Source: Paeniglutamicibacter sp. Y32M11 (GTDB lineage: Bacteria; Actinomycetota; Actinomycetes; Actinomycetales; Micrococcaceae). Taken from it: a DNA stretch of 64,000 bases. The notes beneath the pieces are model-generated. The model was not told the DNA's origin and ran no database searches. It worked only from the letters and a program-made list of their open reading frames with translations. Below, piece after piece: positions 1 through 8,554 of this stretch; positions within the stretch are counted from its first letter, which is position 1, and every line of letters starts with the position of its first letter. The translations under genes and the position numbers were made by a program. The DNA lies in contig NZ_CP079107.1 of NCBI RefSeq assembly GCF_019285735.1, positions 3,224,001 through 3,288,000 on the forward strand, in the 5' to 3' direction.

Positions 1-2
1 TA

Positions 3-83
3 TCGAGCGAGCACGACGAGGCGCTGGTGCAGGAATGGGAAGACGAGTCTTTTCCTGCTTCGGATCCACCGTCGAATTACTGA
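3..83 (+). CDS. C-terminal 26 residues of a small acidic protein, cut by the window edge
   Basis: The window opens inside a reading frame ending in TGA at 81-83. The visible tail is acidic and finishes with ESFPASDPPSNY. A tail of the type 'E-S-F-P-A-S-D-P-P' is one I recall from short uncharacterised actinobacterial proteins, so the frame is probably real despite its length. Function is unknown and the start lies upstream of base 1. A hairpin about 90 bases downstream is a plausible terminator for this gene. Confidence 0.6.
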   Translation, partial: SSEHDEALVQEWEDESFPASDPPSNY

Positions 84-173
84 CTCAAAGCTGAATGACA
101 CCATTCGCCCAGCTTCCACACAGCTTCCCATTTTAGGCTAGTAACTACCTTCTCAAGGTGCGAGTGATGATCA

Positions 174-236
174 GAAGAACCGGTCGCGGCGGAGTTTCAC
201 CTCCTTTGCCGTCACGACCGGTTCTTCACTTTTAAC
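174..236 (+). terminator. Probable terminator after the partial first gene
   Basis: A perfect 13-bp inverted repeat (GAAGAACCGGTCG at 174-186 pairing with 215-227) encloses a 28-nt loop and is followed by a T-rich stretch. It separates the partial gene at the window edge from the aldo/keto reductase. The rest of 84-406 holds no gene I can support; it probably contains the promoter of the next gene. Confidence 0.6.
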
Positions 237-406
237 CTTTCTGCCTTCCACTCGGAGTCAAGTCACATTGCTGCATATTGGACCGCATCACCGCATGCCG
301 AAGCCCAATACCGTGGACGTGACGGGAATGTGGGGCAAGAATGGGATCCGCGGACGCAATGTTAACTTTCCGCCTTCCCCACGAAATCCAGGAGAACACC
401 CACCCC

Positions 407-1450
407 ATGGCCGAAGAACTCCGTTACTCCCCCATCCCAGAAACCCACGCACCGTATCTGGCTGCAGCTGACCGATATGAATCCACCGGATACCGCCGCG
501 TGGGCACCTCGGGACTTATCCTTCCCCCGATTTCCTTGGGACTGTGGTGGAATTTCGGTGACAACCGGCCCTTCGACACCCAGCGCGAAATCCTGCGCCA
601 CGCCTTTGATCACGGCATCACCCATTTCGATCTGGCCAATAACTACGGCCCTCCGTATGGCTCTGCAGAAGAGAACTTCGGCCGGATGATGCGCACCGAC
701 TTCAAGGCCTACCGCAATGAACTCATCATTTCCTCAAAAGCCGGCTGGGACATGTGGCCAGGTCCCTATGGAAACCTGGGATCACGCAAATACATCCTGG
801 CATCCGCGGACGAGTCCCTGTCCCGCATGGGTCTTGACTACGTGGATATCTTCTACTCGCACCGCCCCGATTTGGACACCCCCATTGAGGAGACCATCGG
901 AGCACTTGATACCTTGGTACGCCAGGGCAAAGCGCTCTACGTCGGGATCTCTTCGTACTCCCCTGAGCGCACCGCACAGGCAGCAGCAGTGGCCAAGGAG
1001 TTGGGCACCCCCCTGGTGATCCATCAGCCGTCGTACTCGATGCTGAACCGCTGGGTCGAGGACGGGCTTCTCAACACGCTGAGTCAACATGGCATGGGAT
1101 CTATCGCCTTCACTCCACTGGCGCAGGGCCTGCTGACCAATAAGTACCTCGGCAATGATGCGGCCACTCCCGCCGGCGGTCGCAACTCCGTACAGGCGCA
1201 CCTCACCGAGGAAAATTTCGCCAAGGCCCGAGCCTTGGCGACTGTTGCGGAATCACGCGGTCAGTCGCTGGCCCAGCTCGCTATCTCCTGGCTCTTGCGG
1301 GCCGGTGGAGTGAGCTCGGTGCTGATCGGAGCCTCCTCGACGGCTCAGTTGGACGAGAATCTTGGCGCACTCACCAACACCTCGTTCACGCCCGAGGAGC
1401 TTGAATTGATCGACAAGATCACCATTCCAGAGGGCTCCAGCAACCTCTAG
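407..1450 (+). CDS. Aldo/keto reductase, MgrA/YghZ-like
   Basis: A 347-residue NADPH-dependent aldo/keto reductase of the cytosolic (beta/alpha)8-barrel family. The expected catalytic residues are visible: Asp and Tyr in DLANNYGPPYG, Lys in ISSKAG and His in FYSHRPD. The C-terminal cofactor segment reads VLIGASSTAQLDENLGAL. The long N-terminus and the 'RRVGTSGLILPPISLGLWWNF' layout resemble the YghZ/Kv-beta-like branch that reduces methylglyoxal or L-glyceraldehyde-3-phosphate; the substrate is not settled by sequence. I chose the ATG at 407 because AGGAGA lies at 390-395 before it; an in-frame ATG at 341 has no such site. A strong hairpin follows, so the gene is probably transcribed alone. 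Confidence 0.9.
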   Translation: MAEELRYSPIPETHAPYLAAADRYESTGYRRVGTSGLILPPISLGLWWNFGDNRPFDTQREILRHAFDHGITHFDLANNYGPPYGSAEENFGRMMRTDFKAYRNELIISSKAGWDMWPGPYGNLGSRKYILASADESLSRMGLDYVDIFYSHRPDLDTPIEETIGALDTLVRQGKALYVGISSYSPERTAQAAAVAKELGTPLVIHQPSYSMLNRWVEDGLLNTLSQHGMGSIAFTPLAQGLLTNKYLGNDAATPAGGRNSVQAHLTEENFAKARALATVAESRGQSLAQLAISWLLRAGGVSSVLIGASSTAQLDENLGALTNTSFTPEELELIDKITIPEGSSNL

Positions 1451-1489
1451 TCTCAGCTGACCACCGGTTACGTAGGCACCAGATCCACA

Positions 1490-1536
1490 GCCAGAAACCC
1501 TACTAACAATGATTCCGTAGGGTTTCTGGCTTTTTT
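1490..1536 (+). terminator. Rho-independent terminator
   Basis: A perfect 14-bp stem (GCCAGAAACCCTAC at 1490-1503, partner 1517-1530) with a 13-nt loop is followed at once by six T residues. It is a textbook intrinsic terminator 40 bases after the aldo/keto reductase stop. Confidence 0.9.
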
Positions 1537-1694
1537 CAACGAAAAACCACAGAAAGTAATTCGCTTACGGCGGATATCGATACGATCGGCGCGTGACGGC
1601 CTTCACAAATTGCCACTTTCGCGACATGATGGATGGGTACGTGGCGCGCAAGATACAGCCTTGCCGCCCAACGACCACCAAAAGGAGCATGGCC

Positions 1695-3098
1695 GTGACT
1701 TCCACCGCCCAGACGCCGACCGCCCCCGGATACCGAGTCCTCAATCCAGCCACCGGAGCAATTCTCGAGGAATTCGCCACGGCCACCGACACCGATATTC
1801 AGGAAGCTCTCGCCGCCGCCGAAAGCGGTTACCAGGCGTGGAAGAACGTCGACATCAACGAACGTGCCAAGATCGTGGCACGCGTGGGTGAGCTATTCGC
1901 CGAGCGAGCCGACGAGTTGGCCGCAATCGCCACCGCGGAAATGGGTAAGCCGCTCTCCGAGTCCAAGGGTGAAGCAGAATTCTGCAAAGACATCTTCGAG
2001 TACTTCGCCACCGAAGGCCCGGGCCTGGCAGCAGACCAGGAAGTTAAGACCTTCGGCGGTGGCAAGGCCATCATTGAGCGCCTGCCCGTCGGCCCGTTGT
2101 TGGGCATCATGCCGTGGAACTACCCCTTCTACCAGGTCGCTCGTTTTGCGGCCCCCAACCTGATGCTGGGTAACACGATTGTGCTCAAGCACGCCGAGAC
2201 CTGCCCGCGATCTGCTTTGGCGATCCAGGCAATCATGGATGATGCGGGTGTGCCAGCTGGCGTGTACAACAATGTTTTTGCCTCCCATGATCAGATCGCC
2301 ACGATCATTGCCGACCCCCGCATCCAGGGTGTCTCGCTGACCGGGTCCGAGCGCGCCGGTGCCATTATCGGCGAGCAAGCCGGGCGCAACCTTAAAAAGG
2401 CAGTTCTGGAATTGGGCGGATCTGACCCGTACGTCATCCTCGACTCTGCCGATATCAAGGCCGATGCGGCGACCGCATGGGCAACGCGCATGGAGAACAC
2501 CGGCCAGGCCTGCAACTCCAATAAGCGCATGATTGTCATGGAGGACATCTTTGACGACTTCGTCTCCGAGCTGACCGCGCTGGCTACCGATTTGGTTCCG
2601 GGCGATCCGGCCGAAGAAGTAGCTGGAACGTTCGCCCCGCTGTCTTCCCGCGCGGCTGCCGAGTCACTCGCAGCTCAGGTGAAGGACGCCGTCGACAAGG
2701 GCGCAACCCTGCACGCCGGTGGCACCCTGCATGAGGGCCCGGGCGCCTACCTCGAACCGACCGTGCTCACCGGAATTACCAAGGACATGCGTGCCTACTA
2801 CGAAGAGCTCTTCGGCCCGGTAGCAGTTGTTTACAAGGTGACCTCGGATGAGGAAGCACTCGAGTTGGCCAACGACACTCAGTACGGACTCGGTGGCGCT
2901 GTATTCTCCACGGATCCTTCCCGCGCAGCCAAGGTCGCCGCCGGTCTTGAATCGGGTATGGCAAACGTCAACACACCATCAGCCGAGGGTGCAGAGATGC
3001 CGTTTGGCGGCGTGAAGCGTTCAGGCTTCGGCCGCGAGCTTGGTCCGCTAGGCATGGATGAGTTTGTGAACAAGCGACTGTTCTACGTGGCTGGCTAA
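1695..3098 (+). CDS. NAD(P)-dependent aldehyde dehydrogenase, succinate-semialdehyde type
   Basis: A 467-residue cytosolic ALDH-superfamily enzyme oxidising an aldehyde to the acid; the closest recognisable group is succinate-semialdehyde dehydrogenase of the GABA shunt. Family landmarks are MPWNYPFYQ, LTGSERAG (cofactor domain), LELGGSDPYVIL with the general-base Glu, and the catalytic Cys in NTGQACNSNKR. The C-terminal PFGGVKRSGFGRELG is also typical. The start is best placed at GTG 1695, seven bases after AAAGGAG (1681-1687). ATG 1689 is only one base from that site. A longer reading from 1593 lacks a ribosome site. Substrate identity is inferred from family resemblance only. It ends before a 52-bp palindrome. 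Confidence 0.88.
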   Translation: MTSTAQTPTAPGYRVLNPATGAILEEFATATDTDIQEALAAAESGYQAWKNVDINERAKIVARVGELFAERADELAAIATAEMGKPLSESKGEAEFCKDIFEYFATEGPGLAADQEVKTFGGGKAIIERLPVGPLLGIMPWNYPFYQVARFAAPNLMLGNTIVLKHAETCPRSALAIQAIMDDAGVPAGVYNNVFASHDQIATIIADPRIQGVSLTGSERAGAIIGEQAGRNLKKAVLELGGSDPYVILDSADIKADAATAWATRMENTGQACNSNKRMIVMEDIFDDFVSELTALATDLVPGDPAEEVAGTFAPLSSRAAAESLAAQVKDAVDKGATLHAGGTLHEGPGAYLEPTVLTGITKDMRAYYEELFGPVAVVYKVTSDEEALELANDTQYGLGGAVFSTDPSRAAKVAAGLESGMANVNTPSAEGAEMPFGGVKRSGFGRELGPLGMDEFVNKRLFYVAG

Positions 3099-3113
3099 TT
3101 CGAACAGCTAAGA

Positions 3114-3165
3114 AGAAGTGGCTGCGGTTCTCATCCCCTAGGGGATGAGAACCGCAGCCACTTCT
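3114..3165. terminator. 52-bp perfect palindrome, likely bidirectional terminator
   Basis: Bases 3114-3138 (AGAAGTGGCTGCGG... ) pair without mismatch with 3141-3165 around a central TA. It lies between the dehydrogenase and the convergent SH3/VanY gene, where a two-way terminator is expected. There is no poly-T tail on either side, so the terminator role is inferred from strength and position. Confidence 0.6.
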
Positions 3166-3270
3166 GTAAATAGGAGAACCCGGAGCGAGTCGGCACGGAT
3201 AAACACCTACAACCCGGCCTAGGCGGTCCCACCACTCGTCGTATCGATCGCGCCCCTTCTTGCGTTTCCG

Positions 3271-4578
3271 CTACCGTCCTACATAGTCAAAATGCCAAGC
3301 CTCGGCGTAGGGTGATTCTTCTTCGAGGATCTTGCGGTGCACCCAGTTGTAATTCTTGGAATTCGCCTTCAGCCACTTGAAGTATTTGCCGCGGAATGAA
3401 TAGTTATAGGTTTCTGTCATATCAATGGCCGTACCCCAACCATGGTTTGACGTGCCGGGGCGCGCAGCGACATAGGGGCCGAGCTTGACCCAGTAGGCAT
3501 CCTGAGTTGCCCGAGTTCGGTAGGCTAGGTCAATATCAATATTCTTGCCAAACTTCTTTTTGAAGGCCGCGTTAAGCCGATTCAGGTCTTTGAGCGCCGG
3601 TGAGGCGATCAGTGTTTTCTCGGGATCCCACGCAATTGCAGCGAGCATCTTTTCCGGAACTTTCCCGTTCGTTTGGGCCAGTACCTGCTTTGCCGTGTAT
3701 TTGCTTGGCTTCGTAGTTGCCGTCGATTTGCGGGACAGCTGACTTGTTTTCATCCACCCAGTCATGCCCTGAGTATGAACAAAGATCCAGCCGCTCACGG
3801 AACCAGCAGTCTTTTCCAGCTTCAAGTCTCGATAAACCACCGAATTACGTGGGATATCGCCAATGAGAATTTTTCCATTGACACTCTGCCGGAGGTCACC
3901 TCCAGAAATCTTGGTCCAGTATCTATCGGTCAGACCTGCGCGGTTTGAGGTGTATTTTTGATCAATATAAATCTCGCGGCCTGGCTTCTGGGCAACGGTA
4001 GAAAGATATGTGCTTTGGACCCAGCCAGTTTTGCCACGCCGCATGATTTGGGCAAAACCACCGGAAATTCTTTTGACAGTGAAGATCCCCGCCTTTGGGA
4101 CTGTGGCCAGCACCTTAGACACTGTGTTCGCATTTTGTCGCAATTTTAGCTCGGCAGTGGTCTTGCCAAGTTCACCGGCCCTTATGGCTTTGGCGACAGT
4201 GCGCAAGTAGTCGTTAGAGGCCCACCCCGTCTTGCCTCCGTACCGCACCTGGCTCCAACCAGAATTGGTTGCGCTGACACTTAGCTTGGTGCCTTTGGGC
4301 ATCACTGCGAGCTTTTTGCTCGAGGACGAAGGGGACGCGCGTAGATTAAGGTTCGTAGTGGTTTGTACCGTTCGAACTGTTGCTGCCGCCACCGTTAAAC
4401 CCGATTGCAGCGTTGTTTCCTTCAACGAGGAAATCAACTCAGCGGCGTTAACACCACTGGAAGGAATCTGCTGCGCCTGAACAGGGTTTAAGGGCGCAAG
4501 TGCAACAATCGGTGCGACCAATAGAACCACCGCTACCCGCTTGAACCCGAGTTGCGGACGTGGACTTGACCAGATCAT
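3271..4578 (-). CDS. Secreted SH3-repeat protein with VanY-type D,D-carboxypeptidase domain
   Basis: A 435-residue exported cell-wall protein. Residues 1-36 form a signal peptide (basic start, hydrophobic VAVVLLVAPIVAL, cleavage after PVQA). Two clear bacterial SH3 repeats follow at about 70-125 and 140-195, each ending in a KTGWxxxxYL pattern. A third, diverged repeat spans about 200-290. The C-terminal 135 residues are a peptidase M15B/VanY domain with zinc and catalytic motifs SNHGWGTAIDM and EAWHFDY. It is predicted to bind the wall through its SH3 repeats and trim D-Ala-D-Ala stem peptides. It stands alone and converges on the dehydrogenase upstream; a second SH3-repeat protein lies 1.6 kb away. 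Confidence 0.9.
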   Translation of the reverse strand: MIWSSPRPQLGFKRVAVVLLVAPIVALAPLNPVQAQQIPSSGVNAAELISSLKETTLQSGLTVAAATVRTVQTTTNLNLRASPSSSSKKLAVMPKGTKLSVSATNSGWSQVRYGGKTGWASNDYLRTVAKAIRAGELGKTTAELKLRQNANTVSKVLATVPKAGIFTVKRISGGFAQIMRRGKTGWVQSTYLSTVAQKPGREIYIDQKYTSNRAGLTDRYWTKISGGDLRQSVNGKILIGDIPRNSVVYRDLKLEKTAGSVSGWIFVHTQGMTGWMKTSQLSRKSTATTKPSKYTAKQVLAQTNGKVPEKMLAAIAWDPEKTLIASPALKDLNRLNAAFKKKFGKNIDIDLAYRTRATQDAYWVKLGPYVAARPGTSNHGWGTAIDMTETYNYSFRGKYFKWLKANSKNYNWVHRKILEEESPYAEAWHFDYVGR

Positions 4579-4742
4579 TTACGTTCCCCACAAGTACTAT
4601 TCAGATTCATCCTGCGACAGCACATGCGCTGCCCACTAGGATGTTATTAGCCTAACCTTTTTGCAAAGTAGTAGTGTTCGGTAGCCGCTCTGTCGTCGCA
4701 TTGCATAGAGTGGAGAAGTTGCCAATTTCAAGGAGTCAATTG

Positions 4743-6017
4743 ATGTCACCGAAGTTAGGCCTGAAGAGGAAGGTGCGGACGAGTTCAGCCACGCCACCCG
4801 AAGGTGCCGCCGCTCTGCCCGTCTCTAGCACGCCGAAACACACAGTCTCAGGGATGTGGATCGACCCACTGGGCCGCGTTGCCACGCGCTCGGTCCAGTT
4901 ACTTGTGGTTATCGTCTTGGCATCTGCGGTTGTATTTTCCCTACTAAAGCTCAGCCTCATTGCCCTGCCCATTCTGCTGGCATTGATCCTCTCCTGCGCT
5001 CTCTGGCCATTGGTACGGCTGTTGCGCAAGTACATGTCTGCGCTGCTGGCAGCATGGGTGGTCTTCCTCGGCACTCTGCTGGTTCTCGGCGGCATCGGCA
5101 CTGCACTGGTCTATTCAGTGGTGGCCGAGTGGCCAACCCTTGTTGATAAGGGAATTGAAGGTTTCGGCAAGCTCCAAGGAATGCTGGATCAGCTGCCCCT
5201 CACCATCTCCAGCGATCAGGTTGACCAGGCAGTCACTCAAATCACGAGCTTCCTCACCAGCTCACAATTTGGTGCTGGCGCGCTCAACGGGTTGTCTGCG
5301 GCCGGAAATTTCTTTACCGGCCTAGTGCTGCTGCTGGTCATCTTGTTCTTCTTCCTCAAGGACGGCGACAAGATTTGGCAGTTCTTCCTCTCCTGGATGC
5401 CGGATCACCAGATGCATCGTTGGCTCTCCACCGGTGAACGCACGGTAGAGACACTCGGTGGATACATGCGCGGAACAGCGACCGTGGCGGCAGTTGACGC
5501 CATCGGCATTACCGCAGCCCTGCTGATCCTCCGTGTTCCTCTGGCCATACCCTTGGGTGTTGTGGTGTTCATGAGCTCCTTCATTCCGTTGGTCGGAGCC
5601 ACCTTCGCCGGAATTCTGGCCACGTTAATCGCTTTGGTCACCAACGGACCACTGGTGGCTCTGATCGTCCTCGGTGCCGTGATCGTGGTGAACCAGTTGG
5701 AAGGTAACTTCCTGCAGCCGGTTGTCATGGCCCACGCGCTGAACCTTCACGCCCTAGTGATCTTGTTGTCGCTGGCCGCAGGTACGGTTCTCGGCGGGCT
5801 GGTGGGTGCCATCTTGGCCGTGCCATTGGTGGCTGTTGCCTGGTCCATCACCAAGATCTGGTCCGATCGTGATGAGCGAACCGAAACACCGGGATCGACC
5901 CCATCTGGTGAAGGCAATACTCCGGAAGAACTTCCGACTCCGGCTTCGGTAGTTCTTGAGGCCAAAAAAGACCAGGAATCAGCAACCGTTGGCGAGCAAC
6001 GCGAGGCGACCGCGTAG
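4743..6017 (+). CDS. AI-2E family transporter (permease-like membrane protein)
   Basis: A 424-residue multi-spanning membrane protein of the AI-2E/YdiK/PerM family. Hydrophobic helices begin near residue 45 (VQLLVVIVLASAVVFSLL), and the conserved central FFFLKDGDKIW and late NQLEGNFLQPVVM are present. The last 60 residues are a charged cytoplasmic tail rich in Glu, Pro and Thr. Some members export autoinducer-2 or act as Na+/H+ antiporters, so the substrate is open. ATG 4743 is chosen because AGGAG sits at 4731-4735; the longer reading from 4674 has no such site. The gene is flanked by terminators and appears to be a single unit. Confidence 0.88.
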   Translation: MSPKLGLKRKVRTSSATPPEGAAALPVSSTPKHTVSGMWIDPLGRVATRSVQLLVVIVLASAVVFSLLKLSLIALPILLALILSCALWPLVRLLRKYMSALLAAWVVFLGTLLVLGGIGTALVYSVVAEWPTLVDKGIEGFGKLQGMLDQLPLTISSDQVDQAVTQITSFLTSSQFGAGALNGLSAAGNFFTGLVLLLVILFFFLKDGDKIWQFFLSWMPDHQMHRWLSTGERTVETLGGYMRGTATVAAVDAIGITAALLILRVPLAIPLGVVVFMSSFIPLVGATFAGILATLIALVTNGPLVALIVLGAVIVVNQLEGNFLQPVVMAHALNLHALVILLSLAAGTVLGGLVGAILAVPLVAVAWSITKIWSDRDERTETPGSTPSGEGNTPEELPTPASVVLEAKKDQESATVGEQREATA

Positions 6018-6068
6018 AGCTTAACCAACCACGTGGGAGTAGCTCGTAACTAGAATTCTCCGAACGCC

Positions 6069-6115
6069 AAAGAGGCGGTGATCAAAACGCATTGCGTTTT
6101 GATCACCGCCTCTTT
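6069..6115. terminator. Strong hairpin between convergent genes
   Basis: A perfect 22-bp inverted repeat (6069-6090 with 6094-6115) has a 3-nt loop. Its outer arms are AAAGAGG and CCTCTTT, so each strand ends in a T-rich stretch. It can terminate both the AI-2E gene (+) and the SH3-repeat gene (-). Confidence 0.85.
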
Positions 6116-6174
6116 CGGCTATTGTCGAATACCTAAGACCCAATCTCCCTTGCGGAGCAGGCCCAGCGATTCGC

Positions 6175-7224
6175 TTAGCCCAGATGAGTGCTGTGAACCC
6201 AGCCTTCGAGGCGACCGGCACGTACCTTAGTCCATTGCCCGCGGCTGGCCATGACTTCAAGCTGTTCACCAGCAGGCAGCTGAGCCAGCGCTCGATAGTT
6301 GGCCGAGGCACCACGGTAGAGGGTGGTTTCGGTGACCGTAACCGGGGTCTTGGAAACCACATAACGCAATTGCAACTGGCTTGCTGGAACCCACCCTGTT
6401 TCTTGGTCCAACATGATTCTGCGCCACGGACCGAGCTTCCCATTAACCCTCACCAGGGTTCCTTGCTGGAGGATGCGTAATACGGCGAACCTGTCCCCCG
6501 CGTCCTTACGGACATTCAGGCGCACGGTGGTGGTGAATTCCGTCGGAGACATCGGTTCGATCCCGGTGGCGGGACGACGGACATTGATTCTCGCGAGGTA
6601 GGCGCTCGGAACCCAACCGACATCTTTTCCCGTGGAGACTTTGGCCCAAGTTCCCAATTCGTCGATCTGTCGCACTTGGATGTTCGCTGCCAAAACACGC
6701 AGCACTGGGTAATTGGTACCGGATCCCTTACGCAGATTCAGATCCGCGGTACTGCGGTGGGTCGGAATGAAGTCCTCGTCCGGGATCTCGGGGGCACTTG
6801 CCGCGGTGGGACCGACTGCGTTGCTGCCAGTCACGGGTCGTGCAGGGATCTGAGGCTTGGATCGCGGGGCCTCAAGGCGTTCAAGGCACTGGGTCGGGAG
6901 CCATCCAAAGGTCTGGCCGTGCTGCACGCTCGCCCATAGCCCATTGGTGCGCAGCAGGTACACCGCAGTGTTTTCAGCGATGAGGTACTGGGTGGCATAG
7001 TGCCGGCCCGCACCCTTGCGTAGCTTGAGCTCGGCGGTGGTCCGGTGCGTCGGCCCTGGCGCCTCTACCGGCGCGGGAGTCAGCGAGATGCGAGCTGAAT
7101 CAAATTTCTTCATGCTGAGACCACTGCTGTAGCCGTGCCCGCTTCGGGGTTCCGTAAAGTCAGGCGTGCACGGACTGGGGACACGTGGAATTGACCTCAC
7201 TGAAAGAGTAATTGACCGGAGCAT
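6175..7224 (-). CDS. SH3-domain repeat protein without an obvious signal peptide
   Basis: A 349-residue protein made almost wholly of bacterial SH3 repeats, each opening with a 'LNLRK/LKLRKGAG' strand and closing with 'xGWVPSxxL'. Four repeats are visible at about 64-115, 155-207, 217-268 and 275-349. Proline- and alanine-rich linkers join them. No signal peptide or membrane segment is seen at the first ATG or at the alternative ATG at 7111-7113, and neither has a good ribosome site. The true start may therefore be elsewhere, or the export signal may have been lost. The repeats resemble those of the VanY protein at 3271-4578. Peptidoglycan binding is the likely role. Confidence 0.75.
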   Translation of the reverse strand: MLRSITLSVRSIPRVPSPCTPDFTEPRSGHGYSSGLSMKKFDSARISLTPAPVEAPGPTHRTTAELKLRKGAGRHYATQYLIAENTAVYLLRTNGLWASVQHGQTFGWLPTQCLERLEAPRSKPQIPARPVTGSNAVGPTAASAPEIPDEDFIPTHRSTADLNLRKGSGTNYPVLRVLAANIQVRQIDELGTWAKVSTGKDVGWVPSAYLARINVRRPATGIEPMSPTEFTTTVRLNVRKDAGDRFAVLRILQQGTLVRVNGKLGPWRRIMLDQETGWVPASQLQLRYVVSKTPVTVTETTLYRGASANYRALAQLPAGEQLEVMASRGQWTKVRAGRLEGWVHSTHLG

Positions 7225-7335
7225 GGCTTAGTGGCTGGAAGGAATTCGCAGGTCCACCAACTGTCCAGGCGTTGTGAAATACGTGGTCCGGACCCCGGCA
7301 TCAAAAGATGCCTTTCCCCTATGTTAATGCACACA

Positions 7336-7374
7336 TGACCAAGGCCCCCAGTTGCATACCGAGGGCCTTGGTCA
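7336..7374. terminator. Hairpin downstream of ferritin
   Basis: A 12-bp inverted repeat (TGACCAAGGCCC at 7336-7347 with 7363-7374) lies about 60 bases past the ferritin stop and before the divergent SH3 gene. No poly-T follows on the minus strand, so this is a probable rather than certain terminator. Confidence 0.5.
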
Positions 7375-7431
7375 CATCGTCATCTTGCGTGCGCCCGCAT
7401 GGTGGTGCGAGCACTGAGACGAGCGTCGTTT

Positions 7432-7920
7432 TTAGCGTGCTGACAATTCGCCGTCGAGGCGCAACAGTCCGTTGCCGTCATTGTTGATCATCTTGACACG
7501 GTCAAGGATTCCGCCAACGGTGGCTTCCTCTTCGACCTGCTCCTCGATGAACCAGTTCAGCAGCGGCACCGAATCAATGTCGCCCTCATTGTGTGCCAGA
7601 CGGTAGAGATCTCGAATGGACTCCGAAACCTTCTTCTCGTGGCCAAGGGAAGCCTCGAAGGCTGCCGCGACGGAGGATACGCTCAGCGCCGGTGCCGTGA
7701 TGTCACCGATCGCCGGGTGGGCACCGCGGTCGGTCATGTGGGTGGCGAACTTCTCTGCGTGTTCCAGTTCCTCAGCGGCCTGGGCGCGGAACCAGCCAGC
7801 AATACCGGGCAGGCTCAGAACGTCCATTTCAATGGCCAGCTGACGGTAAACCGTCGAAGCCTGAAGTTCCAGAGTGATTTGGTCGTTGAATGCGTCTGCG
7901 AGCTTTCCGTTAAGTTCCAT
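7432..7920 (-). CDS. Ferritin
   Basis: A 162-residue four-helix-bundle iron-storage protein of the non-haem ferritin family, assembling into a 24-subunit cytosolic shell. Ferroxidase ligands fit Glu in ITLELQAS, the EELEHAEKF pair (ExxH) and FIEEQVEEEATV. Length and the start MELNGKLADAFN match bacterial ferritins, so I favour ATG 7918-7920; a GTG six codons upstream (7936-7938) is possible, and neither has a clear ribosome site. A near-palindrome 39 bases upstream of the chosen start may be an operator. Expression is probably tied to iron or oxidative stress, but no classical IdeR/DtxR box was recognised. Confidence 0.92.
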   Translation of the reverse strand: MELNGKLADAFNDQITLELQASTVYRQLAIEMDVLSLPGIAGWFRAQAAEELEHAEKFATHMTDRGAHPAIGDITAPALSVSSVAAAFEASLGHEKKVSESIRDLYRLAHNEGDIDSVPLLNWFIEEQVEEEATVGGILDRVKMINNDGNGLLRLDGELSAR

Positions 7921-7958
7921 AGAAAGTACGTTACGCACTCTTTAGTGCCTTGTCACCG

Positions 7959-7974
7959 AAGTATGGCCGTACTT
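7959..7974. promoter_or_regulatory. Near-perfect 16-bp palindrome upstream of ferritin
   Basis: AAGTATGGCCGTACTT is symmetrical except for one T/G position. It lies in the ferritin promoter region. It does not match the TTAGGTTAGGCTAACCTAA consensus of IdeR, so the binding protein is unknown. Confidence 0.3.
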
Positions 7975-8055
7975 ACCTTGCAGTAAATATGGGCACATTA
8001 CCGCTCGTAGGAAGGGCACGTGAAGGTGATCCTCACCTATCTTCGGTAGTAAAGA

Positions 8056-8451
8056 TTAGTCGGTGATGATGCGCTCCCCTGCGTGAATCTTGGCAACCGC
8101 TCGGTTCGCATCCCGCAGCCCCAATATCAATCCCGTGACCATGATGACCATTCCGAGGATCAAGCCAATTGCCAGAACGGCTTCCGACATTTCCATGGCG
8201 ACTGTCGCAATCCCCGCGACGGCCATCACCACTGCGGCGCTCGCGAAGCCCCAGATGCTTTTGCTGGCCGCGGCATGGTGTCCAAGAAGCCAGCACGTTT
8301 CACAATGCATCAAGGCCGTGGTGCGCAGCCCGATCCAAGGGTTCGGTTTAATGGCTCCATTTGCCGCTGCTTTCATCATCCAGATCATTGCGGCCATGAT
8401 GAGGACCATGATCACGGTGGTGATGAGTAATGTCAGTTGTTCGGTGTTCAT
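8056..8451 (-). CDS. SdpI-family small membrane protein
   Basis: A 131-residue integral membrane protein with a long N-terminal helix (LTLLITTVIMVLIMAAMIWMM) and two more hydrophobic segments near residues 68-85 and 90-112. The loop after helix one, NPWIGLRTTALMHCETCWLLGHHAA, matches the 'N-x-W-x-G-I-R-T...W...H' signature of the SdpI family, whose founder gives immunity to the SdpC toxin in Bacillus. No toxin gene is nearby, so immunity is not implied here. It lies between ferritin and tex, each on the minus strand but with separate spacing. Confidence 0.7.
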   Translation of the reverse strand: MNTEQLTLLITTVIMVLIMAAMIWMMKAAANGAIKPNPWIGLRTTALMHCETCWLLGHHAAASKSIWGFASAAVVMAVAGIATVAMEMSEAVLAIGLILGMVIMVTGLILGLRDANRAVAKIHAGERIITD

Positions 8452-8554
8452 GGTTTTGCGTGGCCTTTACAGTTTCCTGGGTTCATGCCGGTGAAAGGCA
8501 TACGGGTCATCATTTTTAAGGGTATGCCCACGTCCCGCAGACGGGAAAGTACGC

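Noticed and set aside
7921-8050. IdeR/DtxR iron box ahead of ferritin
   Set aside because: No segment approaches the TTAGGTTAGGCTAACCTAA consensus on either strand.
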